64,000 bases of DNA from Maricaulaceae bacterium EIL42A08 (lineage in GTDB: Bacteria; Pseudomonadota; Alphaproteobacteria; Caulobacterales; Maricaulaceae), in contig JAMZNZ010000003.1 of NCBI GenBank assembly GCA_024178355.1, forward strand, positions 202,427-266,426. Direction: 5' to 3'. Numbering within the stretch: the stretch's first letter is position 1; each line of letters begins with the position of its first letter. Shown in pieces: positions 18,054-26,046 of this stretch. Made by a program: the position numbers and the translations under genes. The notes beneath the pieces are model-generated. The model had not been told where the DNA came from and did not search any database. It was given only the letters and a program-made list of their open reading frames with translations.

Positions 18054-19586
18054 ATGCTTAAACGTACCGATGAAGAGACCCATCGCGAGGATGATCGCCC
18101 CCATGCGGTGGTGATTGGCTCCGGCTTTGGTGGATTGGCCGCTGCGGTGCGCCTCGGCGCGCGCGGCTATCGCGTGACCGTTCTTGAAAAGCTCGATGCG
18201 CCAGGTGGCCGCGCCTACGTGTTCAAGGACGAAGGCTATGTTTTTGATGCCGGGCCCACCATCATCACCGTGCCCTTCTTGCTGGAAGAGCTGTGGGAGA
18301 TGTGCGGACGCAAGCTTGAGGATGATATCGAGCTTCGCGAGATGAACCCCTTCTACGGCATCCGCTTTGACGACGGCGATGTGGTCCATTGCTATCGCGA
18401 TGCCGATGTCATGCGCGAAGAGGTCAAGCGCATCGCGCCCGATGATGCGGCTGGCTATGAGCGCTTTTTAAAGAAGAGTCAGGACATATTTGAGGTGGGC
18501 TTTAAGCAGCTCGCCCACGTGCCCTTCCATACGCTCAAATCCATGGCGGAGGTCACGCCTGACCTGATCCGGCTTGAGTCCTATCGCTCAGTCCACTCGT
18601 TGGTCTCGCAATATGTGAAGAACCCCAAGCTGCAGGTGGCGCTGAACTTCCACCCGCTTCTGGTGGGTGGCAATCCCTTTGCAGCCAGCAGCTTCTATTG
18701 CCTCATCTCCTATCTGGAGCGTGAATGGGGCGTGCATTTCGTGATGGGCGGGACCGGCAAGCTGGTTGATGGCCTGGTCGACCTGATTGAAGGCCAGGGC
18801 GGGCAGGTGCTCTGCGATTCAGAGGTCTCCCAGATCACTACTGAAAACGGCAAAGCCACCGGCGTGCGGCTGGGAGATGGCCGTCATGTGAAAGCCGATG
18901 TCGTGGTGTCCAATGCCGAGGTCGGCCACACCTATAAATACCTGCTTTCAGAGACCAGGCGGAAGCGCTGGACCGACCGCAAGGTGGAGAGTGCCCGCCA
19001 GTCCATGAGCCTTTTCCTGTGGTATTTCGGGACCAATCGCAAATATGACGATGTGGATCACCACACCATTATTCTGGGGCCGCGCTACAAGGGCCTGCTG
19101 AACGACATCTTCAACAAGAAGAAGCTCGCCGACGATTTCAGCCTTTATCTGCATCGCCCCACGGCCACCGATCCGTCCATGGCCCCTGAGGGGTGTGAAG
19201 CCTTCTACGTGCTCTCGCCGGTGCCCAACCTTCAGGGCGATACAGACTGGGAAACCGAGGCTGAGCGCTATCGCCAGGCGGTCGAGCAACGGCTTCAGGA
19301 GACTGTCCTGCCCGGACTGAAAGATGCGGTGACGGTGTCGCGCATCATGACGCCGCTAGACTTCCGTGACCGTCTTAATTCTACGCACGGGGCTGCATTT
19401 GGGTTGGAGCCGATTCTGACGCAATCAGCCTGGTTCCGCGCCCATAACAAGAGCGAGGAAGTCGACGGGCTTTATCTGGTTGGGGCTGGTACCCACCCGG
19501 GCGCAGGTGTGCCCGGTGTGCTGTCCTCAGCCCGCGTGCTCGATGCCATTGTTCCGGACGCAAGCTCAGTGAAGGTTCATGGCTAG
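18054..19586 (+). CDS. crtI: Phytoene desaturase
   Basis: A 510-residue FAD-dependent CrtI desaturase that converts phytoene to neurosporene or lycopene. The N-terminal dinucleotide motif is VVIGSGFGGLAAAVRLGARG, followed by EKLDAPGGRAYVF and FDAGPTIIT. The C-terminal FAD region is GLYLVGAGTHPGAGVPGV, the bacterial carotenoid desaturase signature. With the hydratase, C-3,4 desaturase and methyltransferase nearby, and no crtA, lycopene and the spirilloxanthin series are the likely product line. It overlaps crtB by 8 bases. Confidence 0.96.
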   Translation: MLKRTDEETHREDDRPHAVVIGSGFGGLAAAVRLGARGYRVTVLEKLDAPGGRAYVFKDEGYVFDAGPTIITVPFLLEELWEMCGRKLEDDIELREMNPFYGIRFDDGDVVHCYRDADVMREEVKRIAPDDAAGYERFLKKSQDIFEVGFKQLAHVPFHTLKSMAEVTPDLIRLESYRSVHSLVSQYVKNPKLQVALNFHPLLVGGNPFAASSFYCLISYLEREWGVHFVMGGTGKLVDGLVDLIEGQGGQVLCDSEVSQITTENGKATGVRLGDGRHVKADVVVSNAEVGHTYKYLLSETRRKRWTDRKVESARQSMSLFLWYFGTNRKYDDVDHHTIILGPRYKGLLNDIFNKKKLADDFSLYLHRPTATDPSMAPEGCEAFYVLSPVPNLQGDTDWETEAERYRQAVEQRLQETVLPGLKDAVTVSRIMTPLDFRDRLNSTHGAAFGLEPILTQSAWFRAHNKSEEVDGLYLVGAGTHPGAGVPGVLSSARVLDAIVPDASSVKVHG

Positions 19587-20628
19587 ACGCTTTGCCAGCC
19601 TTGAAGACATGCAGGCCTGTCGCGTTGCCATTCGCGGGGGATCGAAGAGCTTTTATGCCGCCTCGCTGTTGATGCCGTCTGAATATCGCGACCGGGCCTA
19701 TGCGCTGTATGGCTTTTGCCGTTTTGCCGATGACGAGGTGGACGATGGCGATGATGCGCTGGCGGCCTGTAATCGTTTAAGTGCGCGGCTTGATCAGATC
19801 TATGCCGGTGAGCCGGGTGATAGCCCGGTGGACCGCGCCTTTGCCGATGTGGTGCGCGAGTGTGACATTCCCCAGGCGCTTCCCGCCGCTCTCATTGAAG
19901 GCTTTGCATGGGATGCCGCTGAGCGGCGCTATGAAACCCTGTCTGATGTCCGGGCCTATGGGGCGCGTGTTGCAAGCTCGGTCGGGGCGATGATGGCGCT
20001 GGTCATGGGCGTGCGCAGCCCTGAAGCTCTCGCGCGAGCCTGTGATCTGGGCGTCGCTATGCAGCTGACGAATATCGCCCGTGATGTGGGTGAAGATGCC
20101 CGAAACGGACGGCTTTACCTGCCACGAGCCTGGTTTGCCGAAGCCCGGATCGATCCTGATGCCTGGCTAGACAAGCCGGACTTCAACGTTCAGGTGGCTG
20201 AGTTCGTGCGCCGTATTCTGGCTGAAGCCGACCGGCTTTATGACCGGGCAAGGCCCGGGATTGCCCACCTGCCCAAGCGTTGCCGACCTGCGATTCACGC
20301 CGCCTCTCGCATTTATCGCGAGATCGGAGTGGAGGCTGAAAAGGCACGCTTTGATACCGTCAATCGACGGGTTGTCACTTCGACCTCCCGCAAGCTTCGG
20401 CTGGCGTTGGGCGCGCTTGTCGATGCAGCGCTGAGCGGTGGGAACTCAGAGTTTGATCCGTTGCCTGAAACCCAATTTCTCGTGGATGCGATGCCCGTGC
20501 TGGCAGAGCCGGATACGCCGCCGTCCTGGTGGCGTGTCGATGAGGACTGGGATCGGGCATGGGCGATTTTTTACGATGTGAATGAGCGTCGCCGCGCAAG
20601 CGCTCAAACCTCAGCAAAACGCGTATAA
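19579..20628 (+). CDS. crtB: Phytoene synthase
   Basis: A 349-residue squalene/phytoene synthase that condenses two geranylgeranyl diphosphates into phytoene. The substrate-Mg2+ motifs are the first Asp-rich segment FADDEVDDGDD and the second, NIARDVGEDARNGRLYLP. An early SFYAAS segment is typical. The start lies inside the end of crtI (8-base overlap). The C-terminal tail of about 60 residues beyond the core is longer than in many homologues and has no motif I recognise. Confidence 0.95.
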   Translation: MARRFASLEDMQACRVAIRGGSKSFYAASLLMPSEYRDRAYALYGFCRFADDEVDDGDDALAACNRLSARLDQIYAGEPGDSPVDRAFADVVRECDIPQALPAALIEGFAWDAAERRYETLSDVRAYGARVASSVGAMMALVMGVRSPEALARACDLGVAMQLTNIARDVGEDARNGRLYLPRAWFAEARIDPDAWLDKPDFNVQVAEFVRRILAEADRLYDRARPGIAHLPKRCRPAIHAASRIYREIGVEAEKARFDTVNRRVVTSTSRKLRLALGALVDAALSGGNSEFDPLPETQFLVDAMPVLAEPDTPPSWWRVDEDWDRAWAIFYDVNERRRASAQTSAKRV

Positions 20629-20645
20629 GTAAGGGAGCCAGAACC

Positions 20646-20765
20646 ATGGCCCATTATGCCTTTTTCGCCCTTGAGATCGCTTTTGCGATCGCGGTCGCTA
20701 TATGGGGGGTAAGAACGCTTCGGCGTATGGACCGCAACAAGAATAAACCAGGTACCCCCGATTAA
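20646..20765 (+). CDS. Small single-span membrane protein (39 aa) between crtB and tspO
   Basis: A 39-codon ORF, starting MAHYAFFALEIAFAIAVAIW, with one hydrophobic span followed by a basic tail (GVRTLRRMDRNKNK). The ribosome-binding site GGGAG lies about 9 bases before ATG 20646, and the stop overlaps the tspO start (TAATG at 20763-20767). I do not recognise it. Its tail pattern, Trp then Arg-x-Leu then Asp-Arg, recurs in the two tiny proteins after tspO, so the three may be related. It could be a small partner of TspO or of the pigment assembly machinery; this is inference. Confidence 0.65.
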   Translation: MAHYAFFALEIAFAIAVAIWGVRTLRRMDRNKNKPGTPD

Positions 20766-21232
20766 TGGATGCACCGCTCTGGACGATTTTGCCCTTCCTT
20801 GCGCTGGTATTTCTGGCCTCTCTGAGCGGCGCGTGCTTCCGTCCAGGCACCTGGTATAAAAAGCTCGACAAGCCGTCGTGGACGCCGCCTGACTGGCTGT
20901 TTCCGGTCGCCTGGCTTGTGCTTTATATCATGATGGCGGTTGCTGCGTGGCGGATCTGGGACTTCGCCGGTTTCGGCATACCGCTTTATATGTGGGGCGT
21001 TCAGCTGGTGCTCAATGCCCTCTGGTCAGCGGTGTTCTTCGGCCTGCGCAGCCCGTTGCTGGGGCTTGTGGAGGTTAGTGCGCTGTGGCTCAGCGTTGCC
21101 GCGACGATCTTCACCTTTGCCACGGTTGACCTGTTTTCAGCGGCTTTGCTCCTGCCTTATCTGGTCTGGGTCAGCTTTGCGGCCGCTCTGAACGGCGCGA
21201 TCGTTCGTCGCCGTCTTGGGGCAGCGGCATGA
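20765..21232 (+). CDS. tspO: TspO/CrtK tryptophan-rich sensory protein
   Basis: A 155-residue five-span membrane protein of the TspO/MBR (translocator protein) family, historically called CrtK. Family landmarks are the YKKLDKPSWTPPDWLFPVAW segment and the later MWGVQLVLNALWSAVFFGL. In Rhodobacter TspO binds porphyrins and negatively modulates pigment gene expression in oxygen. It shares its start with the stop of a 39-codon ORF and its stop with the start of a 52-codon ORF, so it is sandwiched by translationally coupled tiny membrane proteins. Confidence 0.95.
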   Translation: MDAPLWTILPFLALVFLASLSGACFRPGTWYKKLDKPSWTPPDWLFPVAWLVLYIMMAVAAWRIWDFAGFGIPLYMWGVQLVLNALWSAVFFGLRSPLLGLVEVSALWLSVAATIFTFATVDLFSAALLLPYLVWVSFAAALNGAIVRRRLGAAA

Positions 21233-21387
21233 GTGGCGGTACGCTTTTGATGCTTTTCAAGTTTGGGCTGGGTGGAGCGCTAATCCTCGCCTTTGGCTAT
21301 TGGCAGCTCCGTCAGCTGGACCGTGATGCGAAAGCGCTCAAGGACCAGGACGCCAAATCAGAACCAGAGACGGGAGATCACCCATGA
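21229..21387 (+). CDS. Small single-span membrane protein (52 aa) after tspO
   Basis: A 52-codon ORF starting with ATGA overlap on tspO. It has one hydrophobic span (FGLGGALILAFGYW) followed by QLRQLDRDAKALKDQD and a charged tail. The stop overlaps the ATG of the next tiny ORF (ATGA at 21384-21387), so tspO and the two ORFs would be translated as a chain. I do not recognise a family. The span-then-W-Q-x-x-x-x-(D/E)-R-D pattern matches the following protein closely (YWQLRQLDRD against GWQWWDVERD). Confidence 0.65.
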   Translation: MSGGTLLMLFKFGLGGALILAFGYWQLRQLDRDAKALKDQDAKSEPETGDHP

Positions 21388-21539
21388 GCTCGGAAGAATA
21401 TTATCTGTTCAAAGGCCTGTTGGTCTTCGGCAGCATTTTCGCCTTTCTGGGCTGGCAGTGGTGGGATGTCGAACGCGACATCAAGCGCGCCAAAGCCAGA
21501 AAAGAGTTAGAAAGCACGGGGCATTCTGAAGGGGAGTAG
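21384..21539 (+). CDS. Small single-span membrane protein (51 aa), convergent with crtC
   Basis: A 51-codon ORF with a hydrophobic span (LLVFGSIFAFLGWQWW) and a charged helix-like tail (DVERDIKRAKARKELE). It starts inside the stop of the preceding ORF. Its last 33 bases overlap the 3' end of crtC on the opposite strand. The coding reading is supported by overlapping start/stop coupling and the shared pattern with the 52-residue neighbour. No function can be assigned; a small subunit of a membrane complex made with TspO or carotenoid enzymes is one possibility. Confidence 0.6.
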   Translation: MSSEEYYLFKGLLVFGSIFAFLGWQWWDVERDIKRAKARKELESTGHSEGE

Positions 21540-22556
21540 GCATTTCACCCAGGTGGAATCAAAACGCTTCAGATCCAGACTCTCATGCATGGAAATGCGG
21601 GTCTCACCCAACAGCTCCGTTTCGATCATGGACCGCGTGTAGAAGGGCGTATCCTCCAGCGTCTTGACCACGCGCCCGGCACCGTCTGAGCGCGATGGCC
21701 TCGCCACCCCCCACATCACATCGGGAAGCGCGATTACCGGCGGAGCCTCGAAGTGTTCTGTCGTGCCGTCTTCGTGGATGCGCAGAGCCAGTCCATATTC
21801 GCCCCCGCCGGCAGGCTGGCAGTCGTAAAGGATGGCCGCGCCATCTGGCATCGCCGTACGCGCCCAGCTCCACGATTTGAAGCCTGCCTCCAGCGGTTCT
21901 AGCCCGGCATTCATGTCCACATAGCCATCACCCGACCAGTCAAGGCCGGGCTTTTCGAATTTGGCCTCCACCCGCGCCTTGGGCCAGACGGGACGCCAGG
22001 CATGGCGGCCGTTGGGGTCCAGAGTAAATTGCTCGCCCTGTTCGACTTCGGGATGGATGACGATCTGCCCGCGCACGGGGAAGGGGATGGGCGCTGCGGT
22101 TTCGCAGATATCGAAGATCAGCTTGCCATCCTCAAAGCGCACACGACTCGGCCCGAAGGTGAAGTGATCATCGCCGCGATCAATGGCTTTGGCGGTGCGC
22201 TCGGTCATGGCCCAGCGGGTTTTGCCGCCGCCATAGAGGCCCACATTGAGCGCGCAATGGTTCTCCGGTCGCCCCCGGCCTGACCATGCGTAATAGGGCG
22301 AAAAAACACTGCCGATCAGGGCAATCAGGATGAGGCCGTGGCGTCCGTCGTCGCTGAAGGCGTCTGCGTAGAGCCAGCGATACCCGCCGGGCGGGATCGG
22401 GGCGTTAAAGCCAAATCGGCCAAGATCGAGCGTGCCGCCGTTCGACCCGAAATCATGGAGGTTGGCACCCCCGGACCCGGATGCGTCCCGCCGCCGGCGA
22501 GATAAAGTCCCGGGATCTGCGTGCGCGCGCCCGGCCTTTGAAACGCTGATTGCCAT
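21507..22556 (-). CDS. crtC: Carotenoid 1,2-hydratase (hydroxyneurosporene synthase)
   Basis: CrtC adds water across the C-1,2 double bond of acyclic carotenoids. The family signature is clear in FNAPIPPGGYRW, then DDGRHGLILIALIGSVFSPYY and WSGRGRPENHCALNV, with tails matching CrtC to the end. The start is a problem: between the start of similarity (about 22415) and the crtD stop there is no ATG, GTG or TTG in frame. The only upstream in-frame ATG, at 22556, gives 349 residues with an Arg-rich leader that is a shadow of conserved crtD, and a 232-base overlap. A non-standard start or -1 frameshift from crtD is possible. Confidence 0.85.
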   Translation of the reverse strand: MAISVSKAGRAHADPGTLSRRRRDASGSGGANLHDFGSNGGTLDLGRFGFNAPIPPGGYRWLYADAFSDDGRHGLILIALIGSVFSPYYAWSGRGRPENHCALNVGLYGGGKTRWAMTERTAKAIDRGDDHFTFGPSRVRFEDGKLIFDICETAAPIPFPVRGQIVIHPEVEQGEQFTLDPNGRHAWRPVWPKARVEAKFEKPGLDWSGDGYVDMNAGLEPLEAGFKSWSWARTAMPDGAAILYDCQPAGGGEYGLALRIHEDGTTEHFEAPPVIALPDVMWGVARPSRSDGAGRVVKTLEDTPFYTRSMIETELLGETRISMHESLDLKRFDSTWVKCLLPFRMPRAF

Positions 22557-23893
22557 CCGTGCAGGGCGCGCCCGTAAATGGCCCCGCTGGAGCCGGGGCA
22601 GAGCCTGGCAAAGCCGTCGGGACCGGTGGCCGTCGCGGCGTCGAGGTCGAGGTTGAGCCCCGAGGCTCGTAACCGGTTGAGCGTCAGGTCGAGCCATGGG
22701 TCTGTCTCCTCGGCTGTATAGGTGTGCGTATCCCCATCAGCCGGTGCATTGATCAGGATTAAAAAACGTTCCGCGCCATCGCGAGTCGAACCTGCGCCAC
22801 GATCCTGCGCGCAGATATAAATGGTCGGATCATCAGGGATGCGGTTGTCGGTAAACAGCGCGTCGAACTCGGCGCGATAATCGGGCGAGAACACCACATT
22901 GTGGCGATCAAGCTCAAAGCCAGTGGGTTTGCCGGTGGCCGTCCAGACCAACGCGGACAGGCTGCGCTGCATTTTAGCTGGCTTCAGGCCCTTGCGAGCG
23001 TCATCGCCCAAGAGCCCGGACCGAAGGGCGTCTGGATCAGCCGCCGATAGCACGGCGCGTGCGCGGATCGTTTCTCCAGACTGAAGCCGGACGCCCTTGG
23101 CTGTGCCGCCTTCGATCAGGATTTCATCAACGGGCGCGTCATAGCGGATGTCCGCGCCAAGTTGGGACGCAAAGCCCGCCATGCCGTGGGCGAGACGGCT
23201 CATCCCGCCTTTGACATACCAGACGCCGCGCTGCTCCAGCTCGGCGATCATCATCAGCGTGGCCGGTGCGCTCCACGGCGAGGCCCCGCAATAGGTGGCA
23301 TAGCGCCCGAACAACTGGCGCAGGCGCGCATCGGGGAAGTAGTCGCCCAGCGCACTCCAAAGGGTCGAGAAGGGCCGCAAGGTGAGCGCGCCGCCTGGAT
23401 TATTCATCAGCATGCGTGTGGTCAGGCCGATGGGGTTGGTTTGCGGTTGAAGCAGGAAATTCGTGGTCAGAGCGTCGTAGAGCTTCGACCCGTCTTTCAG
23501 GAATTTGGCAAAAAGCCGGGCCTGCTTGCCGCCAAAGAAGCGGTTTACTTCTTCGACAGAGGCTTCGGGGTCCGCCATCAGGTCAAAGGTGTCGTGATCA
23601 TCCCATGCATGGCGTGCAAGGCGCTCAGCGGTGACGAGACCTACATGATCTTCAAAGCGCGATCCCGCCTCTTCAAACAAATCATCAAAGGCGCTGCGTA
23701 GAGTCATGACGGTGGGGCCAGCGTCGATATGCTGGCCGCCAACTTCAAGCGTGCGCATCTTGCCGCCGGGCGTGGAGGCCTTCTCCACCACAGTCACGGG
23801 TACGCCCTTGCCAGCCAGATCGATGGCTGCGCCAAGCCCGCCCATTCCTGCGCCGATGATTACGACGCCGTCGCCTGAAGGCCCCTGTGTCAT
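22325..23893 (-). CDS. crtD: Hydroxyneurosporene/methoxyneurosporene desaturase (C-3,4)
   Basis: A 522-residue FAD-dependent carotenoid desaturase, CrtD, introducing the C-3,4 double bond after hydration. The N-terminal motif is VVIIGAGMGGLGAAIDLAGKG with EKASTPGGKMRTL; the C-terminal motif is GLYLAGGGTHPGPGVPTSM. Start is ATG at 23891-23893, with a PpsR palindrome just upstream shared with crtE. About 30 residues after GRTAARSILADLAL look unlike a normal CrtD end and are encoded where crtC is already being read in another frame, so this tail may be an overlap artefact of evolution. Confidence 0.93.
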   Translation of the reverse strand: MTQGPSGDGVVIIGAGMGGLGAAIDLAGKGVPVTVVEKASTPGGKMRTLEVGGQHIDAGPTVMTLRSAFDDLFEEAGSRFEDHVGLVTAERLARHAWDDHDTFDLMADPEASVEEVNRFFGGKQARLFAKFLKDGSKLYDALTTNFLLQPQTNPIGLTTRMLMNNPGGALTLRPFSTLWSALGDYFPDARLRQLFGRYATYCGASPWSAPATLMMIAELEQRGVWYVKGGMSRLAHGMAGFASQLGADIRYDAPVDEILIEGGTAKGVRLQSGETIRARAVLSAADPDALRSGLLGDDARKGLKPAKMQRSLSALVWTATGKPTGFELDRHNVVFSPDYRAEFDALFTDNRIPDDPTIYICAQDRGAGSTRDGAERFLILINAPADGDTHTYTAEETDPWLDLTLNRLRASGLNLDLDAATATGPDGFARLCPGSSGAIYGRALHGWQSAFQRPGARTQIPGLYLAGGGTHPGPGVPTSMISGRTAARSILADLALTPRSRPAGIAGSTQTPSATTDATASS

Positions 23894-23911
23894 TGACAGC
23901 TTACCATAAAG

Positions 23912-23929
23912 TGTCCAGTCTTCATGACA
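23912..23929. promoter_or_regulatory. PpsR/CrtJ site between crtD and crtE
   Basis: A perfect TGT-N12-ACA palindrome (TGTCCAGTCTTCATGACA) lies 19 bases upstream of crtD (- strand) and 49 bases upstream of crtE (+ strand). On the minus strand ACCATA at 23903-23908 reads TATGGT, a possible -10. One site probably controls both divergent carotenoid units. Confidence 0.78.
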
Positions 23930-23977
23930 CTTAAGGTGACAGGTAATCTGGACGCCTGCAAGCGACGGGGAATGGTC

Positions 23978-24847
23978 ATGGACGCTGATGCACGAATTGA
24001 AGCTGAGCTTCATGCTGCAATTGACCGGGCCGGGGGCAAGGGATGCCCGCCGCGCTTCTCTGAAGCGCTGGCCTATGCCGTCTTTCCAGGTGGCGCGCGG
24101 GTTCGTCCCCAGCTCCTGCTGGCCGTGGCCGGGGCCTGCGGTGATCCTGATCCGGGTCTGACGGATGCGGCCGGGGCGGCGCTGGAGTTTCTCCACTGCG
24201 CCTCACTCGTACACGACGACCTTCCTGCTTTTGATGACGCCAGCCAGCGCCGGGGCAAGCCCTCAGTGCATTCGGTGTTCGGCGAGCCGCTGGCGATCCT
24301 GACTGGCGACGCGCTGATTGTGCTCGCCTTTGAAACCATCGCGCGGGCTGGGGTGGCGACGCCAGACCGCATGCCAGCCCTGACCTCCCTGGTTGCCCGC
24401 GCGGTGGGCGCACCCCACGGCATTGCTGCAGGACAGGCCTGGGAGAGTGAACCCAATGTGCCGGTGCAGCAGTATCACCGCTCCAAGACCGGCGCGCTTT
24501 TTGTCGGCGCGACCATGGCTGGGGCGATTGTGGCGGGCGAAGATCCGCGCAAGTGGCGCACGTTGGGCGAAAAGATTGGTGAGGCCTATCAGGTCGCAGA
24601 TGATCTTCTCGATGCGGCCGGCATGGGCGAAGATGGTGGCAAGGGCCACGGCAAAGATGAATTGCTCGGTCGCCCAAGCTGCGTCACCGAGCTTGGCATC
24701 GATGGATCGGTCGCGCGCCTGAAAACGCTGGTAAAAGATGCCGTCGACTCCATCCCTGAAGTTTATGGCTCTGACAGCTTGCGCGAGCTGGTGATGGCTC
24801 AGGCCAATCGTCTCGTTCCCAAAAATCTCGTTGTTGCAGCAGAGTAG
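23978..24847 (+). CDS. crtE: Geranylgeranyl diphosphate synthase
   Basis: A 289-residue trans-prenyl diphosphate synthase making GGPP for carotenoids and for the bacteriochlorophyll tail. The first Asp-rich motif is HDDLPAFDDASQRRG and the second is QVADDLLDAAG. ATG 23978 is chosen because GGGGA lies 6-7 bases upstream; ATG 23972 is possible, while the ATG at 23924 would place the start inside the PpsR site. It is followed 8 bases later by crtF and is divergent from crtD. Confidence 0.93.
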   Translation: MDADARIEAELHAAIDRAGGKGCPPRFSEALAYAVFPGGARVRPQLLLAVAGACGDPDPGLTDAAGAALEFLHCASLVHDDLPAFDDASQRRGKPSVHSVFGEPLAILTGDALIVLAFETIARAGVATPDRMPALTSLVARAVGAPHGIAAGQAWESEPNVPVQQYHRSKTGALFVGATMAGAIVAGEDPRKWRTLGEKIGEAYQVADDLLDAAGMGEDGGKGHGKDELLGRPSCVTELGIDGSVARLKTLVKDAVDSIPEVYGSDSLRELVMAQANRLVPKNLVVAAE

Positions 24848-24855
24848 GCGATCTG

Positions 24856-25959
24856 ATGGCCTGGCCGGACGCATTTGGCGATTTTAGAAACCGGCTCGTT
24901 TCTGATCCGAATTTCAGACGATCTGCGAAGGCGTTCGCGCCCACCCGAGCCAAGGCGCGCGATAACGCGCGTGCGCTGTTCGATCTGTTTGCGGGCTTTG
25001 TCTATTCGCAGACCGTGCTCGCCTGCACCCAGATCGATCTGTTCAACTTCCTGAAGGCCGGGCCACAGCCCTTGAGCGCCATCGCATCCCATGGCGAGCT
25101 GCCGCTGGATGGTGCGACGCGACTGGCGCGGGCGGCAGCATCGATCGAGCTGTTGGAGCAGCGCGGCAAGGACTGGTATGCGCTGGGCCCGCTCGGTGCG
25201 GCGCTTGTCGATGAGCCAGGCCTGGCGGCCATGATCCAGCATCACCAGCTCTTCTATGAAGACTTGCTCGATCCGCTGGCGCTTCTGCGCGGTGAGAAGA
25301 AGGGCAAGCTGGCGGAATTCTGGGGCTATGGCGAAGCAGAAGGCGAGGCCGGGCGGCCCGACGCCTATTCCCAGCTCATGGCCGACACGTTGCCCATGGT
25401 GGCTGAGGAAATCTTCGCCACGCTGGATTTATCGAAATATTCGAAATTGCTGGATGTGGGCGGCGGTGAGGGGGCCTTTGTCTCCGAAGTCGCGAGCCAT
25501 ATCACCAATCTTGACCTTGCCCTGTTTGATCTGCCCCCAGTGGCCGAGCGCGCGAAAGCGCAGCTTGCCGCCAAGGGTCTGGCTGACCGTGTCGACGTGC
25601 ACGGGGGAAGTTTCCTGACAGATTCGCTGCCTGAAGGGGCGGATCTCATTTCGCTGGTTCGGATTATCCACGATCACACCGATGCCCATGCGATGGCAGC
25701 GCTCAAGGCGTGCCGGACGGCGATCAAGCCGGGAGGCACCTTGCTTCTGGCCGAGCCGATGGCCGAGGCAAAAGGCGCTGCGCCCATGGGCGACGCCTAT
25801 TTCGGCTTTTACCTTCTGGCCATGGGCGGCGGGCGAGCCCGTACTGCCGCGCGGCTCACCGAAATGTTGAATGACGCGGGATTTGATGGGGTTCGAGTTC
25901 ATCGCTCGCGCATCCCGCTCATCACCGATGTCATTACTGCGCGCGCGAATGCGGCGTAA
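24856..25959 (+). CDS. crtF: Hydroxyneurosporene/hydroxycarotenoid O-methyltransferase
   Basis: A 367-residue SAM-dependent methyltransferase that methylates the C-1 hydroxyl made by CrtC. An N-terminal winged-helix-like dimerisation region is followed by the SAM-binding motif KLLDVGGGEGAFVSEV, and the later segment GGTLLLAEPMAE is typical of the O-methyltransferase family 2. Context (crtE upstream, crtC and crtD nearby, no crtA) points to methoxylated carotenoids of the spirilloxanthin series. Transcription probably starts at crtE. Confidence 0.93.
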   Translation: MAWPDAFGDFRNRLVSDPNFRRSAKAFAPTRAKARDNARALFDLFAGFVYSQTVLACTQIDLFNFLKAGPQPLSAIASHGELPLDGATRLARAAASIELLEQRGKDWYALGPLGAALVDEPGLAAMIQHHQLFYEDLLDPLALLRGEKKGKLAEFWGYGEAEGEAGRPDAYSQLMADTLPMVAEEIFATLDLSKYSKLLDVGGGEGAFVSEVASHITNLDLALFDLPPVAERAKAQLAAKGLADRVDVHGGSFLTDSLPEGADLISLVRIIHDHTDAHAMAALKACRTAIKPGGTLLLAEPMAEAKGAAPMGDAYFGFYLLAMGGGRARTAARLTEMLNDAGFDGVRVHRSRIPLITDVITARANAA

Positions 25960-25980
25960 AACCTAATTGACTATCAAGAG

Positions 25981-25998
25981 TGTCAATGTAAACTTACA
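25981..25998 (+). promoter_or_regulatory. PpsR/CrtJ site upstream of bchC
   Basis: TGTCAATGTAAACTTACA is a perfect TGT-N12-ACA palindrome, 48 bases before the bchC GTG. TAGAAT at 26003-26008 is a good -10 element, which places the left half of the site over the -35 region. This would control the bchCXYZ-puf superoperon. Confidence 0.82.
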
Positions 25999-26046
25999 CT
26001 CTTAGAATAGGGGCTCTGGAGAATGGCCCTTGGGGAGGCGATAGCC

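Noticed and set aside
23924..23977. Upstream ATG for crtE at 23924
   Set aside because: It lies inside the PpsR site and has no ribosome-binding site, whereas GGGGA precedes 23972/23978.
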